The notes under the pieces: generated by a model
What the model was told of the DNA's origin: nothing
Seen by the model: only the letters and a program-made list of their open reading frames with translations
The model's database searches: none
In this document: one piece after another, positions 24,388-32,429 of the stretch
How the letters are laid out: each line of letters starts with the position of its first letter
How positions within the stretch are numbered: position 1 is the stretch's first letter
From: Castellaniella sp.
GTDB lineage: Bacteria > Pseudomonadota > Gammaproteobacteria > Burkholderiales > Burkholderiaceae_B
Length of the DNA: 64,000 nt
NCBI RefSeq assembly: GCF_004321985.1
Contig: NZ_SCQN01000020.1
Location: 47,173-111,172, forward strand
Reading direction: 5' to 3'
Position numbers and translations under genes: made by a program

Positions 24388-25797
24388 CTAGTGCTCGGCG
24401 ATGGCGGGTGGCAGGGGATCGCCGGGTTGCCCGAGCCAGGCGCCGTCGCGCCGCAGTGCGTCTTGCAGCGGGGCGATCGCCAGGTTGCGCGGCGGGCAGC
24501 CGGCCTGCAGGGCCAGTGCACCCCCTGTGCCGGCGGCCTGCCCCATGACGAAGCAGCCACCCGAGACGCGGGCGGCGGACTGGCCCCCGTGGGTCATGCT
24601 CGCGCAGCGCCCCGCCACCAGCAGGTTGTCGATGCCCCGGGGCAGCAGCATGCGCCAGGGCAGGTGATTGAAGCCACGACAGGCGGCGCGGCCCTGTGCG
24701 GTATCCGTGCCATGCGGCCATCTGAATTCCACCCGCCCCGGCAGGTGTTCCTCGACGGGCCAGGCGTTGACTCCCACCGTGTCGTCGAAGCTTGCGCAGG
24801 ACAGTACGTCGTCCTCCGTCAGCACGTAGTCGCCCACGATGCGGCGCGTTTCGCGCACGCCGAGCTGGGGCGGCAGGTCGAGCAGATAGGCTTGATCGAA
24901 ACCCGGCATGTCCCGGCGCAGGAAGCGCATGAATTCGGCTGCCTGGTGCCGGCCCTGGCTCTCGGCAGCGGAAAGCTGCCGCGCGTCGGTGCCGTCCACG
25001 GGACCACCGTCGGCACGCGCGAGCTGCGTGACGTTGGCGCGCCACTCGGTGGGGTTTTTCTGTGGTCTGAGAATCGGGCTTTGACGGGCGAAGTGCTCCC
25101 CCCGCGCCTGAGCGGCCTGCATGTGTTCGGCGACGTGGCGCCAGGCATCGCCCGCGCGCCCTGCGTCGACTCCGCCGATCCGCATCATGGTGCTGGGATA
25201 CAGCATGGAGTGCCCGTCACTGCCCTTTTCGAAGGGTGCGCCGGCGTGAGCGGCCACGTCGGCATCTCCGGTGCAGTCCACGAACAGACGGGCGCGGATG
25301 GCCGCCCGCCCCGACTTGGTTTCCACCAGCACTACGTCGATGTGCGCGGCGTCGCGCATCTGCACACCCGCGATCCAGGCGTGCAGCAGGACTTCCGCGC
25401 CCGTAGACGCCAGCAGTTCGTCGGCGGCGACTTTGTAGGCGGCGGTGTCATAGGCCTGAGCGGCAATGCGGCCGCCGAACAGCAGATGTGGGACATTCAG
25501 CCCGCCCAGTGCGGCGATGCGGTCCAGCAGCTCGGCGCCCGTACCCTGGACTACTTGGCGCAGCGTGCCATGGACGTTACCGTGCAGGCCGCAGAAATTC
25601 GTCACGCCTGCGGCTGTTCCCATGCCTCCGAGAAAGCCGTAGCGTTCCACCAGCAGGGTGCGCGCACCACGCCGGGCGCCTGATGCCGCCGCAGCCAGGC
25701 CGGCCGGACCGCCTCCCAGGACGAGGATGTCGACCTCGTCCAGAACGGGGGTGCGGCGTGCTGGTTCGGTGATGCTGAGTACCTGTGTATCGTCCAT
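24388..25797 (-). CDS. FAD-dependent oxidoreductase (PF12831-type)
   Basis: A 469-residue flavoprotein. The N-terminal dinucleotide-binding motif reads DILVLGGGPAGLAAAASGAR (GGGPAG at 28-33), followed by VERYGFLGG, which is typical of the FAD_oxidored family. A second FAD contact appears as FVDCTGDADVA and a C-terminal AGTGGALALQ. No signal peptide is seen, so it is cytoplasmic. It is first in an operon with tctC-tctB-tctA (46-bp gap), so it probably oxidises, or uses as acceptor, the acid imported by that carrier, as TcuA does for tricarballylate. It is not a close TcuA match by eye. The substrate is unknown. Confidence 0.85.
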   Translation of the reverse strand: MDDTQVLSITEPARRTPVLDEVDILVLGGGPAGLAAAASGARRGARTLLVERYGFLGGMGTAAGVTNFCGLHGNVHGTLRQVVQGTGAELLDRIAALGGLNVPHLLFGGRIAAQAYDTAAYKVAADELLASTGAEVLLHAWIAGVQMRDAAHIDVVLVETKSGRAAIRARLFVDCTGDADVAAHAGAPFEKGSDGHSMLYPSTMMRIGGVDAGRAGDAWRHVAEHMQAAQARGEHFARQSPILRPQKNPTEWRANVTQLARADGGPVDGTDARQLSAAESQGRHQAAEFMRFLRRDMPGFDQAYLLDLPPQLGVRETRRIVGDYVLTEDDVLSCASFDDTVGVNAWPVEEHLPGRVEFRWPHGTDTAQGRAACRGFNHLPWRMLLPRGIDNLLVAGRCASMTHGGQSAARVSGGCFVMGQAAGTGGALALQAGCPPRNLAIAPLQDALRRDGAWLGQPGDPLPPAIAEH

Positions 25798-25974
25798 GAA
25801 CGACTGACGGTGACTGGAGTTGTCAGCAGATTACAACGATTTGTCCGTTTTCACTGATCTGGCTTTGCACTAGAATCTCGCTCAAGCTGCGTTTGAGTGG
25901 CAAGGTGTCGAGGGACAATTTCGAGGATTGGCTCATTCCAGCGTATCTCAGCTAAAACCAGAAGAGGTCTCAAC
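25798..25974. promoter_or_regulatory. Divergent promoter region between FAD oxidoreductase and Liv operon 2
   Basis: These 177 bp separate two divergent operons and must carry both promoters. The segment 25800-25900 is locally AT-rich (for example ACAACGATTTGTCCG and GCACTAGAATC). I could not pick a convincing -35/-10 pair or operator. Confidence 0.4.
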
Positions 25975-27129
25975 ATGCAAGGTATACGCAATTTGCTGCT
26001 CGTGTCGCTCGTCGCGGCCGGCAGCCTGACGGCAGCCCAGGCGGCCGACATCAAGATCGGCGTCGCGGAAGCGCTGTCCGGCCCAGCTGCTCAGTATGGT
26101 CATTCGATCGAGAACGGTTTCCAGTTGGCCGCGTCCGAGATCAACGCGGCGGGCGGGATCAACGGCAACAAGATCAAGTTCGTGGTTGAAGACGAGCAAG
26201 GCAAGAAGGACGACGCCATCAACGTTTTCAAGAAACTGATCTTCCAGGACAAGGTCCTGATGGTCTTCGGACCGACGCTGTCGAATTCTGCGCAAGCTGC
26301 CGATCCGATCGCTCAGGGGGCCAAGACGGTCGCCTTCGGGACCTCGAACACGGCTGATGGGATCACTTCCATTGGTAATTACATCTTCCGCAATTCGGTG
26401 ACCGAGGCCGACGTGCTGCCGGTGACGCTGTCGGTTGCGCAGCGGAAACTGGGCATCAAGAAGGTCGCTGTGCTGTACGGCAATGACGACGTATTCACGG
26501 TCAGTGGGTACGACAACTTCAAGAAGGCCCTGTCCGACCTGAAGATCCCGGTCACCACGACGGAAACCTTCGCCAAGGGCGACGTGGACTTCAAGGCACA
26601 GCTGACGAAGATCCAGAGCACCCATCCGGATGCGATCGTGCTGTCGGCGCTGATGGCCGAAGGCGGTCCCATCATGGTTCAGGCCCGCCAGCTTGGGATC
26701 AAGCTGCCGTTCATCGGCGGTAACGGCATGAACTCGGTGAAGGTCTTCACCCTGGCTCCGGGTGCTGCGTCCAATGATCTGTGGGTGGGCAGCCCGTGGT
26801 CGATCGACAACGACACGCCGGAGAACACCAAGTTCGTGGCGGCCTATAAAGCCAAGTTCGGTGCCGCACCCGATCAGTTCGCTGCGCAATCCTACGATGC
26901 GACCCATATCGCCGTGCAGGCGCTGAAGAAGGTGAAGCTCAGCGGCAATCTGGCGGCGGATCGTACGGCGCTGCGCGACGCGCTGCCGGCCGTCAAGTGG
27001 ACGGGAGCCACCGGTGCGTTCGAGTTCGTCCAGTCCAAGACCAAGGCGGGGAAGCCGGCTGGTTATGATGCCAAGCAAACGGCCATCATCAGCGTGACCC
27101 GCAACGGCAAATACGTGATCGAAAAATAA
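25975..27129 (+). CDS. Liv-type periplasmic substrate-binding protein 2
   Basis: A 384-residue binding protein of the HAAT class. The signal peptide MQGIRNLLLVSLVAAGSLTA ends at AAQA before ADIKIGVAEALSGPAAQYGH. It keeps the LivJ/LivK-like blocks ASEINAAGGINGNKIKFVVED and a hinge region VLYGNDDVFTVSGYDNF. The first block is cited here as ASEINAAGGINGNK followed by IKFVVED. AGAGG lies seven bases before ATG 25975. It heads a five-gene operon (binding protein, LivH, LivM, LivG, LivF) in conventional order. A small hairpin, TGCCC/GGGCA at 27144-27157, follows its stop and may attenuate transcription into the permease genes. Ligand unknown. Confidence 0.92.
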   Translation: MQGIRNLLLVSLVAAGSLTAAQAADIKIGVAEALSGPAAQYGHSIENGFQLAASEINAAGGINGNKIKFVVEDEQGKKDDAINVFKKLIFQDKVLMVFGPTLSNSAQAADPIAQGAKTVAFGTSNTADGITSIGNYIFRNSVTEADVLPVTLSVAQRKLGIKKVAVLYGNDDVFTVSGYDNFKKALSDLKIPVTTTETFAKGDVDFKAQLTKIQSTHPDAIVLSALMAEGGPIMVQARQLGIKLPFIGGNGMNSVKVFTLAPGAASNDLWVGSPWSIDNDTPENTKFVAAYKAKFGAAPDQFAAQSYDATHIAVQALKKVKLSGNLAADRTALRDALPAVKWTGATGAFEFVQSKTKAGKPAGYDAKQTAIISVTRNGKYVIEK

Positions 27130-27232
27130 TCGGTTCAGTCCTGTGCCCGCATGGGCAGTGTCCTGTCTGGTTCTTCCGTTCAGGCCCCTAAAATAGGCGT
27201 GCGAATCAACCAAATGGCACATCATTAGTCCC

Positions 27233-28114
27233 ATGCTGGCACAACAACTCATCAATGCTCTATCGCTGGGGTGCGTCTACGCCCTGTTTGCACTGGGCTT
27301 CACGCTGATCTTCGGCGTGCTGGACGTCATCAATCTGTCGCACGGCGCGATTTTCATGGTGGGGGCCTACGCGGCGCTCTACACCATTGCGAGCCTGGGG
27401 ATGCCGTTGTGGGCCGGGCTGCTGATCGCCTTTGCGGTGGCGGGTCTCGGCGCTGCCGTGATCGACCGGCTGGTGCTTCGGCCGCTGCGTCGCCGCGGCG
27501 CTCCGCAACTCATCGCCATGATCGCGACGATCGGCATCAGCATCATTCTGACCAATGGCGCTCAGGGCATTTTTGGCCCGAACAATCAGCGCTTTCCGCA
27601 TGGCATCGTCCCCACCGATACGCTGCAGGTCGCCGGCATCCGCATGACGGTCGTGGAGCTGGGCATCATCTTCCTGTCGCTGGCGCTGATGGTGCTGCTC
27701 ATGCTGTTGATGCGGCGTACACGCTTCGGACGCGCGATGCGGGCGGTGGCCGAATCCCCCAAGGCGGCCTGGCTGCTGGGCATTGATGTGGAACGGCTGT
27801 TTCTCACCACGTCTTTTGCTGCGGGCGGCCTGGGCGGGATCGCTGGTGTGCTGATTGGCCTGTATTCGGACGCTTTGTATCCCCTCATGGGTGAGCCCAT
27901 GCTGCAAAAGGGCATCGCGGTGGTGATCCTGGGCGGCCTGGGCAGTATTCCGGGCGCCATGCTGGGGGGCCTTTTCCTGGGGTTTTCGGAGGTTCTGTCG
28001 GTCGCGTATGTGGGGTCCACGATGCGCGATGCCGTGGCTTTCGGATTGCTGTTTCTAGTGCTGTTGCTGCGCCCGCAAGGGTTGTTCGGCAAGGCCGTTC
28101 AACGCAAGGCGTGA
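27233..28114 (+). CDS. livH: Liv-type ABC transporter permease 2 (LivH family)
   Basis: A 293-residue permease with about eight helices. It shows the LivH opening ALGFTLIFGVLDVINLSHGA and the late GGLGSIPGAMLGGLFLGFSE coupling segment. It follows the binding-protein gene by 103 bp and is seven bases before livM. It is clearly a different lineage from the 13547-14437 copy (different lengths and sequences), so this is a second system and not a recent duplication. Confidence 0.92.
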   Translation: MLAQQLINALSLGCVYALFALGFTLIFGVLDVINLSHGAIFMVGAYAALYTIASLGMPLWAGLLIAFAVAGLGAAVIDRLVLRPLRRRGAPQLIAMIATIGISIILTNGAQGIFGPNNQRFPHGIVPTDTLQVAGIRMTVVELGIIFLSLALMVLLMLLMRRTRFGRAMRAVAESPKAAWLLGIDVERLFLTTSFAAGGLGGIAGVLIGLYSDALYPLMGEPMLQKGIAVVILGGLGSIPGAMLGGLFLGFSEVLSVAYVGSTMRDAVAFGLLFLVLLLRPQGLFGKAVQRKA

Positions 28115-28121
28115 GGCCGAC

Positions 28122-28988
28122 ATGACTGCTTTCGAGACCTTCTGGGCCATCTACAGTAATGTCGTGCTCTCACTGGGCACCAATGCGCTGCTCGCGCTGT
28201 CGATCTGGCTGACGCTGGACTGCGGCATGTTGTCCATCGCGAACGCGGCTTTCATGGGCATTGGCGCTTATTCGGCGGCGCTGCTCACGGTGAATTTCGC
28301 GCCGCCCTTCATCGTGTCGCTGGCGGCGGGTATGGCGGTGCCGGCGCTGGCAGCGGCGATCATCGGATTGCCGACGCTGCGGCTGTCGGGGGTCTATCTG
28401 GCCATGGCCACCTTGGCCTTTGGCGAGGTGGTGCGCGTCTTCGTACTGAACACAACGTCGCTCACGGGGGGGGCGCTGGGTCTGAACGGCATTCCCCAAT
28501 TGACACAGTGGTGGCACGTCCTGCTGGCTGTAGTCGCGGTGCTGTTCGTGCTGTGGCGGTTGAAGGTTTCCCGGATCGGCCGGGCCTTTGACGCCATCCG
28601 CGGCGACGAGACAGCGGCCAGCTTGATGGGTGTGAACGTGGTGGCCAACAAAATGCTCGCCTTCGTGTTGGGGGCGGCCGTGGCCGGGCTCGCGGGCGCG
28701 TTGGATGCGCATCTGACGTTCTATATCGGTCCCAACGAGTATGGCTTCGAGCGGGCGGTAGAGATCCTGACCATGACGATTCTGGGCGGCATCAACGGCC
28801 TCCTGGGCCCGATTCTGGGTGGCACCATCCTGACGTTGCTGCCAGAGGTCCTGCGTGGTCTGGACCATTTCCGCCTGGTGGCCAATGGCCTGATTCTGGT
28901 GCTCATCGTGCTGTTCCTGCCCCAGGGGATCTGGGATCCCGCGCGCTATGGGGCGTGGCTGGGCAAACGGAGGCACCGCCGTGCTTGA
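28122..28988 (+). CDS. livM: Liv-type ABC transporter permease 2 (LivM family)
   Basis: A 288-residue permease with about eight to nine helices. LSGVYLAMATLAFGEVVRVF and ILGGINGLLGPILGGTILTL are the LivM signatures. GAGG precedes the ATG by six bases. Its last codons overlap the GTG start of livG, so translation is coupled. Confidence 0.92.
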   Translation: MTAFETFWAIYSNVVLSLGTNALLALSIWLTLDCGMLSIANAAFMGIGAYSAALLTVNFAPPFIVSLAAGMAVPALAAAIIGLPTLRLSGVYLAMATLAFGEVVRVFVLNTTSLTGGALGLNGIPQLTQWWHVLLAVVAVLFVLWRLKVSRIGRAFDAIRGDETAASLMGVNVVANKMLAFVLGAAVAGLAGALDAHLTFYIGPNEYGFERAVEILTMTILGGINGLLGPILGGTILTLLPEVLRGLDHFRLVANGLILVLIVLFLPQGIWDPARYGAWLGKRRHRRA

Positions 28989-29745
28989 ACTTTCCAACGT
29001 CTCGGTGCATTTCGGCGGACTGCAGGTGTTGCAGGACGTCAACCTTCAGGTGCCGTCCGGCTCGATCTTCGGGCTGATCGGCCCAAATGGAGCCGGCAAG
29101 ACCACGATTTTCAATCTGGTGACAGGGCTGCTCACGCCTGCGGCGGGGAGCATCCGGTTCGAGGACTGCTCGCTGGTGGGGATGAAGCCGCATCGCATCA
29201 TGCGCCTGGGCCTGGCGCGTACGTTCCAGAACATCCGCCTGTTCAAGGAAATGACGCTGCTGCAGAATGTGGTGGTGGGGGCCTACCGCCACATGAATTA
29301 CGGCGTGTCCTCGCTGCTGCTGGGCCTGCAGGGTTACCGCCAGCAGGAATCCGCCGCCCGCGAAAGAGCGTTGGAACTGCTGACCTGGATGAAGCTGGAT
29401 CACAAGGCCCACGACCTGGCCAACAACCTGTCCTATGGCGAGCAGCGCCGGCTGGAGCTGGCCCGCGCGCTGGCATCGGAACCCCGGCTGCTGCTGCTGG
29501 ACGAACCCGTGGCCGGCATGAATACCGGCGAACGGGCTGAACTCATGAAAGACATCCAGGCCATCCGGGCGCGCGGCTATACCATCCTGATGATCGAGCA
29601 CGACATGCATTTCGTCATGGGCCTGTGCGACCAGGTGGCGGTGCTGAATTTCGGCCGCATCATTGCCTGCGGGGAGCCGCGGGCCATCCGCAGCAATCCC
29701 GATGTCATCGAAGCCTATCTGGGGCGTGACGAGGAGGCGGCATGA
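28981..29745 (+). CDS. livG: Liv-type ABC transporter ATP-binding protein 2 (LivG family)
   Basis: A 254-residue ATPase: Walker A GPNGAGKTT, signature LSYGEQRRLE, Walker B LLLDEPVAGMN and H-loop MIEHD. The variant signature LSYGEQ is normal for LivG proteins. I placed the start at GTG 28981 because GGAGG lies seven bases upstream and the protein then begins at the family start (LELSNVSVHFGG). The frame extends to 28948 with a leader that overlaps livM. Confidence 0.92.
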   Translation: MLELSNVSVHFGGLQVLQDVNLQVPSGSIFGLIGPNGAGKTTIFNLVTGLLTPAAGSIRFEDCSLVGMKPHRIMRLGLARTFQNIRLFKEMTLLQNVVVGAYRHMNYGVSSLLLGLQGYRQQESAARERALELLTWMKLDHKAHDLANNLSYGEQRRLELARALASEPRLLLLDEPVAGMNTGERAELMKDIQAIRARGYTILMIEHDMHFVMGLCDQVAVLNFGRIIACGEPRAIRSNPDVIEAYLGRDEEAA

Positions 29746-30452
29746 GTGCGGTGCTCGAGGTACGCGGCCTGACGGTACGCTATGGCCATGTAGAGGCCGT
29801 GCGCGGCATCGATTTCGATCTGGAGCTGGGCGGCATCACTGCGCTGGTGGGCGCCAACGGCGCGGGTAAATCCTCGACGCTGCTGGCGTTATCGGGGCTG
29901 GTCCCCAAGGCTGGTGGCACCATCCGTTTTGACGGCGAGGACATCACGCGCCTGCCGCCGCACCGGGTCGTGGATCGCGGCATCATCCAGGTCCCCGAAG
30001 GCCGTGCCATCCTGACGCAAATGACGGTGCGTGAAAATCTGATTCTGGGCGCCTATCGCCACGGGAACAATGGCTTGCCGGCTGATTTCGACTATGTGTT
30101 TTCGCTGTTCCCGCGGCTGAAGGAGCGCCTGGATGGCCTCGCTGGCAATCTGTCCGGCGGCGAGCAGCAGATGCTGGCGATCGGCCGCGCGCTCATGGCC
30201 AAGCCGCGCCTGCTGCTGCTCGACGAGCCTTCGATGGGGCTTGCCCCGCTGCTGGTTCAGGAAATCTTTCGCGCCCTGCGCGCCATCAATGCAGATGGCC
30301 TCACGCTGTTTCTGGTGGAACAGAACGTGCGCCAGGCGCTGAAATCGGCGCAGCACGGGTATGTACTCGAAAACGGCAGCCTGGCGCTGTCCGGCACGGG
30401 CGCCGAACTGCTTGATCATCCACGCGTCCTGCAGGCGTATCTGGGGGTCTGA
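29742..30452 (+). CDS. livF: Liv-type ABC transporter ATP-binding protein 2 (LivF family)
   Basis: A 236-residue ATPase, the usual LivF length. Walker A GANGAGKSS, signature LSGGEQQMLA, Walker B LLLDEPSMGLAP and H-loop LVEQN are present. The start overlaps the livG stop as ATGA. It ends the operon; a GC-rich imperfect inverted repeat (GGCGTGG with CCACGC) in the 73 bp before the convergent ABC-2 permease gene may terminate transcription. Confidence 0.93.
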   Translation: MSAVLEVRGLTVRYGHVEAVRGIDFDLELGGITALVGANGAGKSSTLLALSGLVPKAGGTIRFDGEDITRLPPHRVVDRGIIQVPEGRAILTQMTVRENLILGAYRHGNNGLPADFDYVFSLFPRLKERLDGLAGNLSGGEQQMLAIGRALMAKPRLLLLDEPSMGLAPLLVQEIFRALRAINADGLTLFLVEQNVRQALKSAQHGYVLENGSLALSGTGAELLDHPRVLQAYLGV

Positions 30453-30525
30453 CCCGACGGGCGAGGGCGGGCGTGGTTCTCCGGTTCCCCCGTGAATCTT
30501 TGGCCACGCGCGGGCGCCCGCCGTA

Positions 30526-31494
30526 TCAGGCGCGGATCTCCTGGCGTTGAAACACCACATAGCCCGCCGTGAACAGCAGCACGACGGCGGCGATGAGCCC
30601 CGTGAACTGGGGCCAGATGATGGCCAAGCTCTGCGACAGGGGTAGCGGGCTGCCCAGCAGCGCGCCCTGGATCTGCGACAGGAAGACCGGCCCCAGCGTC
30701 CGTGTGGAGGGACTCAGCAGGGTGATGGCCGTGTCGTTGAACAGCGTGGTTGGAGACACATGCAGCAGTCCCTGCTGCCAGGCGACGGTATGCAGGTCCA
30801 TCCCGCCTGCCAGTTGGGTGGCCAGATCGGGCGGTGCGATCGCTTGGGCGATGGCGGGCGCCAGCATGGGCCAGAGCAGGGCGCAGAACAGCCACAGACC
30901 CAGGGCGACCAGCGCCGAGGTCGAAGCAGACCGGAAGGCCACCGAGCAGAGAATGGCCACGGCCAGCCACACGCCTGCGTAGGCCAGTGCCGCCAGCAGG
31001 AACATGAGCGAACGCAACACTTCCTCGCCACTGGGCGGGACGCCCAGCAGGATCAGGCCGGCGCCCATGACGAGCAGCCACAGGCAGACCAGACAGATGC
31101 CCAGCGCGGCGAGTCCGGCCAGGAATTTCCCCAGCAGCAGTGCGTCGCGGTACAGCGGCTGCGACAGCAGCCTGCTCATCGTGCGCCGGCTGTATTCGCC
31201 GTTGATGGCGTCGAACCCCAGCCCAATGGCGACCAGCGGGATCAGGAACCCCAGCAATGCAGCGAAAGATGGCAGCGGTGCGCGCGTGTCGGTGAACAGG
31301 CGCAGGAACACGAAAGGATCGGAGGCCGTGGTCTGCCGGATGCCCTGGATGGCGCCATAGAGCGCGGCGGCAGCCGTCAGCACCACCAGCCACTCGAGCA
31401 TGCGCATGCGTGCGCTGCCCATGTGATCGGCCAGCTCTTTGGACAGAACGGCTCCCATCCCGCTCCAGGGCGAACCGATGCGGTGGGTCTTCAT
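30526..31494 (-). CDS. ABC-2 family transporter permease (NosY-like)
   Basis: A 322-residue membrane protein with six or more helices, including a large extracytoplasmic loop between helices 5 and 6. The segments GLGFDAINGEYSRRTMSRLL and PLYRDALLLGKFLAG are typical of ABC-2 permeases of the NosY/GldF type. Its start overlaps the ATPase stop (ATGA), and the ATPase in turn overlaps the NEW3 protein gene. The transported molecule is unknown. The partnership suggests export, or assembly of something that the NEW3 exoprotein contacts at the outer face of the inner membrane. Confidence 0.85.
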   Translation of the reverse strand: MKTHRIGSPWSGMGAVLSKELADHMGSARMRMLEWLVVLTAAAALYGAIQGIRQTTASDPFVFLRLFTDTRAPLPSFAALLGFLIPLVAIGLGFDAINGEYSRRTMSRLLSQPLYRDALLLGKFLAGLAALGICLVCLWLLVMGAGLILLGVPPSGEEVLRSLMFLLAALAYAGVWLAVAILCSVAFRSASTSALVALGLWLFCALLWPMLAPAIAQAIAPPDLATQLAGGMDLHTVAWQQGLLHVSPTTLFNDTAITLLSPSTRTLGPVFLSQIQGALLGSPLPLSQSLAIIWPQFTGLIAAVVLLFTAGYVVFQRQEIRA

Positions 31495-32429
31495 GATGCG
31501 GCGTTCTCCGAGAAGGTGTGGTGGTAGATGCGGTCCAGGCTGGGAGTACTGACTGCCAGGCCACGCAGCCTGGCGCCGGCCAGCACGGCGGCCTGCGCGG
31601 CCTGGGCGCGCACGTCCGCCTCGGCCTGCAGGATATAGCTGCCATTCGCGTCGGCATGGACCGATTTCACGCCGGGCACTGCTGAAAGGGCTTGGTTCAG
31701 GTCGGCGCCGTCGGCTTCTACGCGGATCTCGTGGCTGCAGCCACCCAGCACCTGCCGAGCCAGATCAGCCACCGGGCCCATGAGCGCGATGCGCCCGGCA
31801 TTGAAGAGCGCCACGCGGTCGCAGATGCGCTGCATCTGGTCCAGCAGGTGCGAGGACAGCAGGACGGTGGTGCCGTCCTCACGCAGGTCGGCGATCATGC
31901 GCAGAAAGGATTCCGTGGATTGCGGATCCAGGCCAGATGTGGGTTCGTCCAGGATCGCGATGGGCGCGCGCTTGAGCAGGATCTCAGCCAGGCCCAGGCG
32001 GCGACGCATACCGTGCGAGAACGTGCCCACGCGCTGGTCGATGCGCTCTTGCAGCGAGACGCGCGCCAGCGCCTGCTCGATGCGGGCGTCCCGCTCGCTC
32101 GCGGGGATGCTGAGCAGCCGGGCGGTGAAGCGGAGGTTGTCGCGTGCGCTCAGGTAGTCGTAGAACCCGACCGAGTCCGGCATGTAGCCGATCTGGCGCT
32201 TCACCGCGAGCGGGTTGCGCCAGGGGTCTTCGCCCAGGATGCGGACCTGGCCGCGACTGGCTTCGGTCAGCCCCAGCAGCATCAGGATGGTGGTGGTTTT
32301 GCCAGCGCCGTTGGGCCCCAGCAGGCCGAAGACTTCACCGGCCCGGACGTCGAAGTCCAGCGACTGGACCACGGTCCGCCGGCCATAGTCCTTGCCCAGC
32401 CCCTGGGCGGTGATGGCTGCGCTGCTCAT
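31491..32429 (-). CDS. ABC-2 family transporter ATP-binding protein
   Basis: A 312-residue ATPase with Walker A GPNGAGKTT, signature FSHGMRRRLGLAE, Walker B AILDEPTSGLDP and H-loop LLSSH. The signature SHGMRRR and a C-terminal extension of about 90 residues, which folds as a small accessory domain, are usual for ABC-2 exporters such as NosF and CcmA-like enzymes. The start at 32429 overlaps the upstream gene stop as ATGA; the extended frame to 32507 lies inside that gene and was excluded. Confidence 0.92.
   Translation of the reverse strand: MSSAAITAQGLGKDYGRRTVVQSLDFDVRAGEVFGLLGPNGAGKTTTILMLLGLTEASRGQVRILGEDPWRNPLAVKRQIGYMPDSVGFYDYLSARDNLRFTARLLSIPASERDARIEQALARVSLQERIDQRVGTFSHGMRRRLGLAEILLKRAPIAILDEPTSGLDPQSTESFLRMIADLREDGTTVLLSSHLLDQMQRICDRVALFNAGRIALMGPVADLARQVLGGCSHEIRVEADGADLNQALSAVPGVKSVHADANGSYILQAEADVRAQAAQAAVLAGARLRGLAVSTPSLDRIYHHTFSENAAS

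Noticed and set aside
24049..25683. Plus-strand 544-codon ORF opposite the FAD oxidoreductase and tctC
   Set aside because: Its amino-acid composition is unlike a real protein, and both genes on the other strand have firm family motifs and RBS/overlap support.
30453..30525. Strong terminator between the second livF and the ABC-2 permease
   Set aside because: The GC-rich inverted repeat is imperfect with a long loop and no T run, so it is mentioned only in the livF entry.
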